64,000 bases of DNA from Brachyspira sp949287565 (GTDB lineage: Bacteria; Spirochaetota; Brachyspiria; Brachyspirales; Brachyspiraceae), in the NCBI RefSeq assembly GCF_036997615.1, contig NZ_JAWLQA010000002.1. One strand, written 5' to 3'. Position 1 is the first letter of the stretch. Each line of letters begins with the position of its first letter. The translations under genes were made by a program, and so were the position numbers. The notes under the pieces were generated by a model. It was given only the letters and a program-made list of their open reading frames with translations, was not told the DNA's origin and ran no database searches. This document shows positions 53,211 through 62,336 of the stretch, piece by piece.

Positions 53211-53876
53211 ATGATGGATAAAAATATAAAGATAAAAGCTGCAATATTTGATTTTGACGGAACTTTAGTTGATAGCGAAAGTTTATATACTAAGGCATTG
53301 ATTCATACATCTAATGAAATGAATGTACTTAAAGAGGTTGATTTTAAATCTTTAGCAGGCTATCAAACTAAAGATATAGATAATATTTTGAAAAAAGAAG
53401 GATATAATATACCAGATAATTTCTTTAAAGAAGCTGAAGTTTATTTTCATAAAATAATAGAAACAGATTTAGAAACTTTTGACGGTGTTATGGAAACTTT
53501 AGAAAGATTAAAAAATATTAATATTGTTATAGCATCAAACAGTAATATAAATTATGTTACAAGAATGTCTGATAAAAAAGGCATATCAAAATATATAAAA
53601 GATTATTCATGTTATAATGGAGAATTAAAGGCTAAACCAGCCCCTGATTTATTTTTAAATGCTTTTGAACTTTTGAAAAAATTGGATAATAATATAAAAA
53701 AGGAAGATGTTATAATATTTGAGGATAGTCTTGCCGGTATTATAGGGGCAAAGAAAACAGGAATAACTACAGCGGCAATTACAAATAGTTACAGTAAAGA
53801 AATATTATTAGAGAATGGTGCTGATATAGTTTTAAATAGAATAGATGAAATATTTAATTATATAGAGATTATTTGA
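53211..53876 (+). CDS. HAD-superfamily phosphatase / beta-phosphoglucomutase-like
   Basis: 221 residues. HAD motifs in order: FDFDGTLVDSESL (nucleophile Asp), IVIASNSN (motif II), KAKPAPDLFLNA (Lys of motif III) and VIIFEDSLAGIIGAKKTG (motif IV). The cap domain is of the beta-phosphoglucomutase type. It dephosphorylates or isomerises a small sugar phosphate; the substrate is unknown. Begins ATGATG with AAGGA upstream, so 53214 is also a possible start. Confidence 0.9.
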   Translation: MMDKNIKIKAAIFDFDGTLVDSESLYTKALIHTSNEMNVLKEVDFKSLAGYQTKDIDNILKKEGYNIPDNFFKEAEVYFHKIIETDLETFDGVMETLERLKNINIVIASNSNINYVTRMSDKKGISKYIKDYSCYNGELKAKPAPDLFLNAFELLKKLDNNIKKEDVIIFEDSLAGIIGAKKTGITTAAITNSYSKEILLENGADIVLNRIDEIFNYIEII

Positions 53877-53914
53877 TATTATAATAAAAAATTATATAAA
53901 AAAATAAGCAATAA

Positions 53915-53952
53915 AAAAGGGAAACTGATAAATTATCAGCTTCCCTTTTATG
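53915..53952. terminator. Bidirectional terminator between the HAD gene and glyA
   Basis: AAGGGAAACTGATAA pairs with TTATCAGCTTCCCTT (one mismatch) and has A and T runs on either side. Serves both convergent genes. Confidence 0.85.
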
Positions 53953-53964
53953 CTATTATATAAT

Positions 53965-55392
53965 TTACATATCAGCTATAAATTTATACATAGGGAATTT
54001 TTTACATAGAGCAGCTACTTTTTTACCAACAGCATTAATCATTTTTTCATCATTACTATTGCTTAGAACTTCATCTATATACTGAGTTAATTCCATAACA
54101 TCTTTTTCTTTTAATCCTCTTGTAGTTATAGCAGGAGTACCTAATCTTATTCCGCTTGTAACCATTGGAGATTCAGTATCATAAGGTATACCGTTTTTGT
54201 TTATAGTTATATGTGCTTTATCTAAAATAGTTTCAGCAAGCTGACCAGTTATGCCTTTAGATTTTTTTACATCAACTAATATTAAATGAGTATCAGTACC
54301 GCCTGAAATTAATTCGTATCCTTTAGCAAGGAACATATTAGCCATAGCTTCAGCATTTTTTACAACTTGTTCCTGATATTTAACGAATTTAGGATCTAAA
54401 GCTTCTTTAAAACATACAGCTTTAGCAGCTATAACATGCATTAAAGGACCGCCTTGTATACCAGGGAATATAGTTTTATCTATTTTTTTAGCTAAATCTT
54501 CTTCTGTAGAAATGATATATCCGCCTCTAGGACCTCTCAAAGTTTTATGAGTAGTACCTGTAACGAAATGAGCATGAGGAACAGGGCTAGGGTGAACGCC
54601 AGCAGCAACAAGTCCTGCAATATGAGCCATATCCACCATTAGTAAAGCACCAACTTCATCAGCTATTTCTCTGAATTTTTTGAAATCAATGAATCTAGGA
54701 TAAGCACTTCCGCCTGCAACGATCAATTTAGGATTAAGTTTTTTTGCAGTATCTCTAAGCTCATCATAATCAATCTGCATAGTTTCTTTACTAACATTAT
54801 AATGCTGGAAATTATAAATTTTTCCTGAGAAATTAACATTTTTACCATGAGTTAAATGTCCGCCTGAATCAAGTGATAATCCTAAGCATGTATCTCCCGG
54901 CTGAAGAACTGCCATATAAACACCCATATTAGCTTGAGAACCGGAATGCGGCTGTACATTTATAAAAGGAGCTTTGAATAATTTTTTAGCTCTTTCTCTT
55001 GCTAAATCTTCTACAATATCAACCTCACTGCAGCCGCCGTAATATCTTTTTGACGGATAGCCTTCAGCATATTTGTTTGTAAATATAGAGCCTTGTGCTT
55101 CCATAACAGCACGTGAAACTATATTTTCGCTAGCTATAAGTTCAAAGCCATTAACTTCTCTCTTATACTCATTTTTCATTGCAGCAAATATCTCTTTATC
55201 AGCACTTTTTAATGGTGTTTCTGATACATAATATTTAGGAGCAATTACTTTTTTCTCTGCAGTTTTTGAAGCTTTTTTTACATTAACAGCTTTCTTAGAT
55301 GCAGCTTTTTTGTCAACAACTGTTTTCTTAGCAGACTTTGAAACCTTTTTTGATGAAGATTTTACTGCTGCTTTTTTCTTAGATACAGCCAT
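53965..55392 (-). CDS. glyA: Serine hydroxymethyltransferase with a histone-H1-like N-terminal extension
   Basis: PLP enzyme that interconverts serine and glycine, loading one carbon on tetrahydrofolate. 475 residues; the catalytic part starts near residue 65 (FELIASENIVSRAVMEAQGS), with KYAEGYPSKRYYGGCSEVD, the PLP lysine in THKTLRGPRGG, and GIRLGTPA. The first ~50 residues are an extra Lys/Ala/Ser/Val-rich tail (18 Lys in 48 residues: MAVSKKKAAVKSSSKK...), as in bacterial histone-H1-like proteins. The tail starts at a good ATG with GGAGG upstream. Confidence 0.95.
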   Translation of the reverse strand: MAVSKKKAAVKSSSKKVSKSAKKTVVDKKAASKKAVNVKKASKTAEKKVIAPKYYVSETPLKSADKEIFAAMKNEYKREVNGFELIASENIVSRAVMEAQGSIFTNKYAEGYPSKRYYGGCSEVDIVEDLARERAKKLFKAPFINVQPHSGSQANMGVYMAVLQPGDTCLGLSLDSGGHLTHGKNVNFSGKIYNFQHYNVSKETMQIDYDELRDTAKKLNPKLIVAGGSAYPRFIDFKKFREIADEVGALLMVDMAHIAGLVAAGVHPSPVPHAHFVTGTTHKTLRGPRGGYIISTEEDLAKKIDKTIFPGIQGGPLMHVIAAKAVCFKEALDPKFVKYQEQVVKNAEAMANMFLAKGYELISGGTDTHLILVDVKKSKGITGQLAETILDKAHITINKNGIPYDTESPMVTSGIRLGTPAITTRGLKEKDVMELTQYIDEVLSNSNDEKMINAVGKKVAALCKKFPMYKFIADM

Positions 55393-55627
55393 ATTTCCTC
55401 CAATGAAATTTATTATTTTATCAAATTTTTATTTATAGTAATGATATATCAATATAGTTTTTTTTTCAATTATTAAAATACTATTTAATGTGTTTTTTTT
55501 ATTATTTTGAATTATAAAAAATTATAAAATAAAATGTTTTATTTATTTTGGCTATTGATTTTTTTTATTTAAATGTTAGAATATACTAACAAATTAGATA
55601 TATATACTAACTTATATAGAGGCTTAA

Positions 55628-56293
55628 ATGAAATACATAATTATTTTATTTATAATAACAAATATAATATATTCTTATGAATCTAAAGAAATAAATAATT
55701 TTTATAATGAATATTATTCTTCTTCATATGATATAAAGTCAATAGAGAATAATACTTCTAAGACTTATAAAAATATATATGTTCTTATTACATCAAAGAG
55801 CATAACTAATGAAAAAGAAAAATATAATTATTTGAAAGAAGCTATAAATGATAATGCAGATTATATTAAATCAGAAGATATTGATTATTTAATAAGCGTA
55901 TCTGAATTAATGAGCTATATAGTTTATTACAGCGGGCTTTCTGAAAAAATTTCTTTCGGTTCTAAAAGCAAAGAGATATATAAAAAGATTTTAGAGAAAG
56001 ATGAATCTAATTTTTTCGCTCTTTTAGGTACAGCTATTGGATATATGCATGCTCCGGCTATAGCAGGCGGAAGCAATAAAAAGGCTTTTGAATATTTTAA
56101 TTCAGCATTAAATAATTCAAAAGAAAAATACCAGAAATATTTATCTTATGTTTGGTTATCACAATACTATTTTAAAATAAAAGACAATGAAAATTATAAT
56201 AAATATATTGAAATTAGCAAAAAAATATATCCTAATGGAAAATTATTAGAGGAGGCTATAGAGAGAAATAATACTAAAAATAAGCCATTATAA
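55628..56293 (+). CDS. TPR-like periplasmic protein, intact paralogue
   Basis: 221 residues, signal peptide (about 1-17). Helical repeats with LSEKISFGSKSKEIYKKIL, LLGTAIGYMHAPAIAGGS and a full C-terminus IYPNGKLLEEAIERNNTK. The copy at 22820 lacks part of this C-terminus. Both copies precede a YbaN gene and an outer-membrane protein of the same family, here with a surface protein and a YgbA-like gene inserted between. Function unknown; resembles TatT-like proteins. Confidence 0.75.
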   Translation: MKYIIILFIITNIIYSYESKEINNFYNEYYSSSYDIKSIENNTSKTYKNIYVLITSKSITNEKEKYNYLKEAINDNADYIKSEDIDYLISVSELMSYIVYYSGLSEKISFGSKSKEIYKKILEKDESNFFALLGTAIGYMHAPAIAGGSNKKAFEYFNSALNNSKEKYQKYLSYVWLSQYYFKIKDNENYNKYIEISKKIYPNGKLLEEAIERNNTKNKPL

Positions 56294-56381
56294 AAACAGT
56301 TTGATAATAGTGATAGGGTAAAAATATATTTGAATTAATAAAATACAAAGTTGTTAAAAAAACAAAATAAAGGATTATGAT

Positions 56382-57683
56382 ATGAAACGTTTATATTTTA
56401 TTTTAGCAGCTTTAGTAATAACTGCTTATAGTGCATTCAGTTATACTGTTGTAGAAGATTTTAATGATTTTTTAGTTGATGAGAATCAATTAACGATAAG
56501 GCTTGATAGATTAGGTGTATTAGCAGGAACAGAGAATTTAAGATTTATGGTTGGAGTATCAGGAGAAACTGCAGGAGTATTGCTTGATAATTTAGACAGC
56601 GGTACTAAAGGCGGAATAAATACATTCAGACCTGCAGCAATAGCAGGATTCGGATATAAAACAGAAAGTTTCGGTATTGGTGCAGGATATCAATTCAAAT
56701 ATGTATCAGGAAGCTGGCAGGCACATACTCCTATAATAACAGCAACAGCATTGAATGATAACTTGAGAATTAATGTACCTGTTACAATAGGAGTAGGAAG
56801 CGGAAGTGTTAATAATGGAGATATAGCAGTTTCTACAGATACTAGAATAGAATATTATACTGGAAACAATATATTCAGCAGAATAAGGGTGAATCTTAAA
56901 TATGGTATGTATAGATTAAAAGCAAATGAAAGCAGAAGCGGAGATTTAGCTAATGGAGGTAATTTGCTAGGTATGGGAACTGTAGGTGAGAATGGTAAAT
57001 ACGGATTTATAAAAGATACTACAGCACATTCTATAGGTATAGATATTAGAGGTTATTTTATAGCGGCAACAGACCCTATATTAATAGAGCCTCAAATAAG
57101 AGTATTATATCAGGGTTCTGTAGCTGACTTTACTGGTACTTCATATACCGTAACAACACCTACTACTGGAACTAAAGAGGGTAAGGCTGAATTTGGATTA
57201 TATAATATAGATGCTTCAAATCCTATAGGTGCTTTTTCAATAGTTGATACAGGTTTTCCAATGGCATCATATTATGACTTTACTGCTCATAATATAGCAT
57301 TTACTGGTGAGGGAGCTTCAATAGAAATAGGAGGTACAGAATATTATATAACTAAGCCTCAATTTATAGGTGTATCTGTTCCTGTGGGTTTTACTGCTGA
57401 AAGTGAGTTTATTACATTGTATTTAGAGCCTGCATTATCTTTCTCTATGATTACAGGGGGAATTAATGCCTATGCGAGCAGTGCTAAGCCTATGAGAATA
57501 CCTCCTATATTCTACTCTGTTGGATATTTAGTATATGGAGAATTATATATCACTCCTATTCCTAATTTGGAATGGTATTTTGAGGCTCAGATTGGAGGAG
57601 CTACTACAATTGATAATATCGGAAACAGTGCTGATAATGGGCTTGCTTTCAATGGAAGTACTGGTATCACTTGGAAATTTTAA
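56382..57683 (+). CDS. Predicted outer-membrane surface protein (Brachyspira variable-surface-protein type)
   Basis: 433 residues with a signal peptide (1-20, ending AFS). TVVEDFNDFLVDENQLTIRLDRLGVLAG at the mature start, Gly-rich strands (GFGYKTESFGIGAGYQFKYVSG) and a barrel-like C-terminus (FNGSTGITWKF ending in Phe) suggest a porin-like barrel. The composition (Gly/Ala/Thr-rich, few Lys) differs from its neighbours. It resembles the Vsp surface proteins of Brachyspira; that family name is an inference. AAGGAT precedes the ATG. Confidence 0.6.
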   Translation: MKRLYFILAALVITAYSAFSYTVVEDFNDFLVDENQLTIRLDRLGVLAGTENLRFMVGVSGETAGVLLDNLDSGTKGGINTFRPAAIAGFGYKTESFGIGAGYQFKYVSGSWQAHTPIITATALNDNLRINVPVTIGVGSGSVNNGDIAVSTDTRIEYYTGNNIFSRIRVNLKYGMYRLKANESRSGDLANGGNLLGMGTVGENGKYGFIKDTTAHSIGIDIRGYFIAATDPILIEPQIRVLYQGSVADFTGTSYTVTTPTTGTKEGKAEFGLYNIDASNPIGAFSIVDTGFPMASYYDFTAHNIAFTGEGASIEIGGTEYYITKPQFIGVSVPVGFTAESEFITLYLEPALSFSMITGGINAYASSAKPMRIPPIFYSVGYLVYGELYITPIPNLEWYFEAQIGGATTIDNIGNSADNGLAFNGSTGITWKF

Positions 57684-57739
57684 TTTGCTAAATTATTGAT
57701 CTTGGGAAAATAGATTTATTGGGTGTCTTAGAATATAAG

Positions 57740-58171
57740 ATGCCCAATATGAAAACTACTAATATGAAAGTTATTGAAAGATATGAACAAAATAATAGTT
57801 TAAAAATAAAAAGAAAAATAGATTATGAAAAAAATATGCTGCTCTATATGATTAAACTTTATTGCAGACATAATCATAAAGAGTATCATAAGAATTATAA
57901 TAAAACATTTGGAAGTAAAAATATTTGCAAAGAATGTGAAGAAGTTTATAATTATGCTTGCGAAAGAACTTCAAAATGCAGATTCATTTCTACAAAAACA
58001 TTTTGCAGTGCATGCTCTTCTCATTGTTATAAAAAAGATATGAGAGAGAAAATAAAAAATATAATGATTTTTTCTGGAAAGAGAATGATTTTTTATAGTC
58101 CTGTAATTGCTTTGAAACATGTTTTTGTTATGTTTGTATGCAATATGAAGAAAAATATTAAAAAGTATTGA
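57740..58171 (+). CDS. YgbA-like (nitrous-oxide-stimulated promoter family) protein
   Basis: About 144 residues. LYCRHNH, KNICKECEEVYNYACERTSKCRFISTKTFCSACSSHCY and KIKNIMIFSGKRMIFYSPVIALKH form the cysteine/histidine-rich pattern of the YgbA family (NO-responsive, cytoplasmic). The start is uncertain: in-frame ATGs at 57740, 57749 and 57764 all lack a good ribosome site, and an upstream 12-bp inverted repeat (57719-57730 with 57736-57747) overlaps the first. Function of the family is poorly known. Confidence 0.75.
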   Translation: MPNMKTTNMKVIERYEQNNSLKIKRKIDYEKNMLLYMIKLYCRHNHKEYHKNYNKTFGSKNICKECEEVYNYACERTSKCRFISTKTFCSACSSHCYKKDMREKIKNIMIFSGKRMIFYSPVIALKHVFVMFVCNMKKNIKKY

Positions 58172-58180
58172 AGGTGCTAT

Positions 58181-58579
58181 ATGAGAATATTATTTATATG
58201 TTTAGGTTTTATTTTTGTAGGTATAGGTGCTGTGGGAATAGTTGTGCCTATACTTCCAACAACACCTTTTCTTTTGCTTGCATCTTTCTTTTTTGCTAAA
58301 GGCTCTAAAAGATTTCATGATTGGTTTATGTCTACAAAACTATATAAAAAATATTTAGAAAGTTTTGTTAAATCAAGGGCTATGACTTTAAAAGCTAAAC
58401 TTACTATACTTTTGCCTGTAAGTGCCATGCTTATAGTTACATTTATTTTTGTGAATAATTTACATGCTAGAATTGCTCTTGTAATACTTTTTATTGCTAA
58501 GTATGTATATTTCTTTACTCAAATAAGAACTATAAAAGAAGGCGAAGAAACAGTACAATTAGAGCAAAGCGATAAATAA
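58181..58579 (+). CDS. YbaN/DUF454-family inner-membrane protein, paralogue
   Basis: 132 residues; GIGAVGIVVPILPTTPFLLLASFFFAKGSKRFHDWFMSTKLYKKYLESF is the DUF454 signature and nearly the same as in the copy at 22301-22702. Followed by the same outer-membrane protein family. Function unknown. Confidence 0.88.
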   Translation: MRILFICLGFIFVGIGAVGIVVPILPTTPFLLLASFFFAKGSKRFHDWFMSTKLYKKYLESFVKSRAMTLKAKLTILLPVSAMLIVTFIFVNNLHARIALVILFIAKYVYFFTQIRTIKEGEETVQLEQSDK

Positions 58580-58715
58580 TTATTATAAATTTAAAAATTA
58601 TGAATGTATATAAATTTATTTGATAAAATATTATGAATTGAGAAAATAATTTTATGAGTAATAATAACATTTTTGCATTATTGATATTTCCATCTGTCTT
58701 GAATTGGGAGATATG

Positions 58716-59339
58716 ATGAAAATATTAAGATATATTTTTATGGTAAATATTTTATTTTTTAATGTATTTACAATAGTGTATTCGGAAGAAAATAAAGAAA
58801 ATAATGGAAATAGTGAAAATAAAGGTTTTCAATCTGTATTAGATAATAGATTTTTTTCTATAGGATTATTCAGCAGTGCTGATTCTATAAAAACAACTGT
58901 TAATATAGAATTTGGTTTTAAGATAATGAAATATAATAATTTTCAAATAAAAAGTTATACTGCTGTAACAGGTTCAAAAATATATGATGACAGTCCTCAA
59001 ATGTATCAGCTAGGACTTATGCAGAAATTCACTTTTGGAAATAATGATGAATATACAGGTGAGATAGGTATATCAAGATATGGATTTGCTTTTTTTAGTT
59101 TTGGATTTTTATCTTTTGATCCTGATAAAAGCGGAAAATTTTTATTTGCTTCTCCATACTATTGGGAGGTTGGTGGAGGAGCCGGTTTTAATATTAATGT
59201 GAGTAAACATGTTGGTATAGTATTAGAGTTTGGGGGAGGACTTCATCTTGTTCCTGAAGGTAAAGAACTTGGATATCCTGAAAAAATTAATAAAGCTGGA
59301 TTTGGAAGAATGAGTATTGGCGGAAGATATTATTTTTAA
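58716..59339 (+). CDS. Predicted outer-membrane protein, intact paralogue
   Basis: 208 residues with a signal peptide (about 1-20), then short Gly/Phe-rich strands (DNRFFSIGLFSSADSIKTTVNIEFGF; WEVGGGAGFNINVSKHVGIVLEFGGGLH) and a full end (GFGRMSIGGRYYF) terminating in Phe as expected for an outer-membrane barrel. The copy at 21671-22278 is frameshifted just before this end. ATGs at 58713 and 58716 are both possible after GGGAGA. Confidence 0.7.
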   Translation: MKILRYIFMVNILFFNVFTIVYSEENKENNGNSENKGFQSVLDNRFFSIGLFSSADSIKTTVNIEFGFKIMKYNNFQIKSYTAVTGSKIYDDSPQMYQLGLMQKFTFGNNDEYTGEIGISRYGFAFFSFGFLSFDPDKSGKFLFASPYYWEVGGGAGFNINVSKHVGIVLEFGGGLHLVPEGKELGYPEKINKAGFGRMSIGGRYYF

Positions 59340-59361
59340 ATTGCTTCTCCTAAATTATTAT

Positions 59362-59416
59362 AATTGCCTAGTAATTATATAATTAATTTTTTATATCATT
59401 ACTAGGCAATATTTTT
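59362..59416. terminator. Bidirectional terminator
   Basis: Perfect 13-bp stem, ATTGCCTAGTAAT with ATTACTAGGCAAT, between convergent genes, flanked by A/T runs. Confidence 0.85.
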
Positions 59417-59433
59417 TATGTGCAGTAAAGTTA

Positions 59434-60396
59434 TTACCAAGTTTTTTTAATTTCTTTTAAAATGGCTTCAGTTAATTTTATTGTGTTAACATCATCTTCT
59501 ATAGATACGAATCTTTTATCTTTTCCTAATATGCAGTTAGCAAAATGTTCATCTTCTAATTTAAGAGGATTATCTCTATGTATAAATACTCTTTCTATTA
59601 TAGATTCCTGTTTATAATTAATACCTACTGAAGTTTTTATATTACTTTGACTTGCAGCCTGTCTATGTATAGTTATATCTTGAGTGGCATAGTCTAATAT
59701 AAAATATGCTTCTTCTGTACTGATAGCTAAAGTTCTTATTTTTTCCTGAGTTACTCTGCTTGCACTTATTGTTGCTATAGTTGAATCTTCAAATTCTAAT
59801 AATGCACTTGCAATATCTTCATTTTTTGTTCTTATTCTTTTTCCGCTTGCTGAAAATCTTACTATTGGCTTTTTTACCAAAGAAGTTACTATATCTAAAT
59901 CATGTATCATTATATCAAATACAACGCCTACATCAGTAATACGCGGAGTGAAAGGAGCTAATCTTCTAGCTTCTATTAAATAAGGTTTTTCTATTATATG
60001 ATGAAGTTCCTGCACAGCACCATTAAATCTTTCAACGTGACCAACCTGAAGTATAACATTTTTTTGTTTAACAATTTCTTCTAATTCTAATGCTTGAGCA
60101 TAAGTTTCAGTCATTGGTTTTTCTACTAATACATGCTTTCCTTTTTCTACAGCTTTTTTAGCTATTTCAAAATGATAAATTGTAGGGCTTGCTATTATAA
60201 CAGCATCAGCATTATCTATTGCTTCATCCAAACTATTAAATTTTCTTATATTATGTTTTTGGGATATTTCGTTTAAATGATTTTCATCAGCATCGTATAT
60301 ACCTGATAAATTTATATGATTTATTTGGCTTACAACATTTAAATGGAATTGACCCATTCTTCCTACGCCTATAATACTTATATTTACTTTATCCAT
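59434..60396 (-). CDS. Gfo/Idh/MocA-family NAD(P)-dependent oxidoreductase
   Basis: 320 residues. Rossmann fold with ISIIGVGRMGQFHLNVV (about 5-21), the conserved VEKPMTET (Lys in EKP, about 95) and a C-terminal dehydratase-like domain with VFDIMIHDLDIV. The family oxidises or reduces sugars and inositols; the substrate is not readable. Single gene with its own terminator, divergent from fhs. Confidence 0.9.
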   Translation of the reverse strand: MDKVNISIIGVGRMGQFHLNVVSQINHINLSGIYDADENHLNEISQKHNIRKFNSLDEAIDNADAVIIASPTIYHFEIAKKAVEKGKHVLVEKPMTETYAQALELEEIVKQKNVILQVGHVERFNGAVQELHHIIEKPYLIEARRLAPFTPRITDVGVVFDIMIHDLDIVTSLVKKPIVRFSASGKRIRTKNEDIASALLEFEDSTIATISASRVTQEKIRTLAISTEEAYFILDYATQDITIHRQAASQSNIKTSVGINYKQESIIERVFIHRDNPLKLEDEHFANCILGKDKRFVSIEDDVNTIKLTEAILKEIKKTW

Positions 60397-60602
60397 TTTT
60401 GCAATCCTTTTTATAAATTAATAATTAAATGCTTAAATAAATTTTATTTTCAATAAATATTTAAAACTTTTTAAAGATTATAATAATAATTCTACAAAAT
60501 TCAATAATATTTTTTTATTTTATAAAATATTATATACTATCAAATATTTTAAAAGTATAGTATATTTGAATTGTATATAAAAATTATTTGATTGGAGTAT
60601 GT

Positions 60603-62264
60603 ATGAAAACAGATATAGAAATAGCTCAAGAGTGCAAATTGGAAAGAATAGAAAAAATAGCAGAGAAATTGAATCTAACTGATGATGATTATGAGGTATA
60701 CGGAAAATATAAGGCTAAGATAGAATTATCATTATTGAATAAATTAAAAGATAAAAAGGATGGAAAATTAGTTTTAGTAACTGCAATAACTCCTACACCA
60801 GCCGGTGAGGGAAAATCTACTGTTACAATAGGACTTACTCAGGGATTGAACAAAATTGGAGAGAATGCTGTTGCTGCTTTAAGAGAACCATCTCTTGGTC
60901 CTGTATTCGGTATAAAAGGAGGAGCATGCGGAGGAGGCTATTCTCAAATTGTACCTATGGAAGATATTAACCTTCATTTTAATGGAGATTTTCATGCCAT
61001 AAGCAGTGCACATAATTTAATATCTGCTTGTATAGATAATCATATTAAGCAGGGAAATGAATTAAAAATAGATGTTAATAAGATAGTATTCAAAAGAGTT
61101 CTAGATATGAATGACAGAGCTTTAAGAGATATAGTTATAGGACTTGGCGGAAGCGAGAATGGTGTTGTAAGGCAGTCATCATTTCAAATAACTGTATCAT
61201 CTGAAATTATGGCTATACTTTGTTTATCAAATTCATTAATGGATTTAAAAGAGAAAATAGGAAATGTTATATTTGCTTATGATATTAATGATAATCCTTT
61301 AAGAGTGAGGGATTTAAAAATAGAAGGTGCAGCATGTACACTACTTAAAGATGCTATAAAACCTAATTTAGTTCAAACACTTGAGAATACTCCTGTTATA
61401 GTTCATGGAGGTCCTTTCGCTAATATTGCTCATGGATGTAATTCAATACTTGCTACAAAGATGTCTTTGAAATTATCAGACTATACTATTACAGAGGCAG
61501 GTTTCGCTGCTGATTTAGGAGCTGAAAAGTTTCTTGATATTAAATGCCGTCTTGCCGATTTAAAGCCTAATTGTATTGTATTAGTTACTACTATAAGAGC
61601 ATTGAAACATCATGGAGGAGCTTCTGATATTAATAAAGAAGATTTAGAAGCTTTAACTAAAGGTTTTGAAAATTTGGATAAACATATTGAGAATATGCAG
61701 AAATACAATGTTCCTGTTGTAGTTGCCATTAATAAATTTGTTTCTGATACTGATAAAGAAGTAGAGTGCATAACAAAACATTGCGAGAGTAAAGGAGTAG
61801 ATATTTCATTATGCGAAGTTTGGGCTAAAGGCGGAGAAGGGGCTATAGATTTATCTCATAAAGTTTTGAAAGCAGCTTCTAAGGAATCAAATTATAAGCC
61901 TTTATATGAATTGGAAAAAAGTATAAAAGAAAAAATAGAAACTATATGTAAAGAAATATATTCAGCAGGGGAAATTAAATTTTCTAATAAAGCATTAAAA
62001 ATGATGAAGAAAATAGAAAATATGGGATTCGGCAATCTTCCTATATGTATATCAAAAACTCAAAAATCAATATCAGATAATCCTGCTTTATTAAATGCTC
62101 CTAAAGGCTATACATTAAATATTGATGAAATAAAACTTGCATCAGGAGCCGGATTCATTATTGCTATGGCTGGCGGTATTATAGATATGCCGGGACTTCC
62201 TAAAATACCTGTTGCCTGCAATATTGATATAGATGAAAATGGAAAGATAAAAGGTTTATTTTAA
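60603..62264 (+). CDS. fhs: Formate-tetrahydrofolate ligase
   Basis: ATP-dependent activation of formate to 10-formyl-THF. About 553 residues, full length. P-loop TPTPAGEGKSTVTIGL, REPSLGPVFGIKGGACGGGYSQ, HGGPFANIAHGCNS and ADLGAEKFLDIKCR are diagnostic. It works with glyA in one-carbon metabolism. The ATG at 60603 has TTGGAG upstream; a longer frame from a TTG at 60588 is rejected. Confidence 0.97.
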   Translation: MKTDIEIAQECKLERIEKIAEKLNLTDDDYEVYGKYKAKIELSLLNKLKDKKDGKLVLVTAITPTPAGEGKSTVTIGLTQGLNKIGENAVAALREPSLGPVFGIKGGACGGGYSQIVPMEDINLHFNGDFHAISSAHNLISACIDNHIKQGNELKIDVNKIVFKRVLDMNDRALRDIVIGLGGSENGVVRQSSFQITVSSEIMAILCLSNSLMDLKEKIGNVIFAYDINDNPLRVRDLKIEGAACTLLKDAIKPNLVQTLENTPVIVHGGPFANIAHGCNSILATKMSLKLSDYTITEAGFAADLGAEKFLDIKCRLADLKPNCIVLVTTIRALKHHGGASDINKEDLEALTKGFENLDKHIENMQKYNVPVVVAINKFVSDTDKEVECITKHCESKGVDISLCEVWAKGGEGAIDLSHKVLKAASKESNYKPLYELEKSIKEKIETICKEIYSAGEIKFSNKALKMMKKIENMGFGNLPICISKTQKSISDNPALLNAPKGYTLNIDEIKLASGAGFIIAMAGGIIDMPGLPKIPVACNIDIDENGKIKGLF

Positions 62265-62280
62265 AATATTTAGAATATAA

Positions 62281-62316
62281 AAAAAGAGCTATAAATGATT
62301 TTATAGCTCTTTTTTA
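62281..62316. terminator. Bidirectional terminator after fhs
   Basis: AAAAAGAGCTATAAA pairs with TTTATAGCTCTTTTT around a TGAT loop. Confidence 0.88.
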
Positions 62317-62336
62317 TTTTTATATTAATTAATTTT

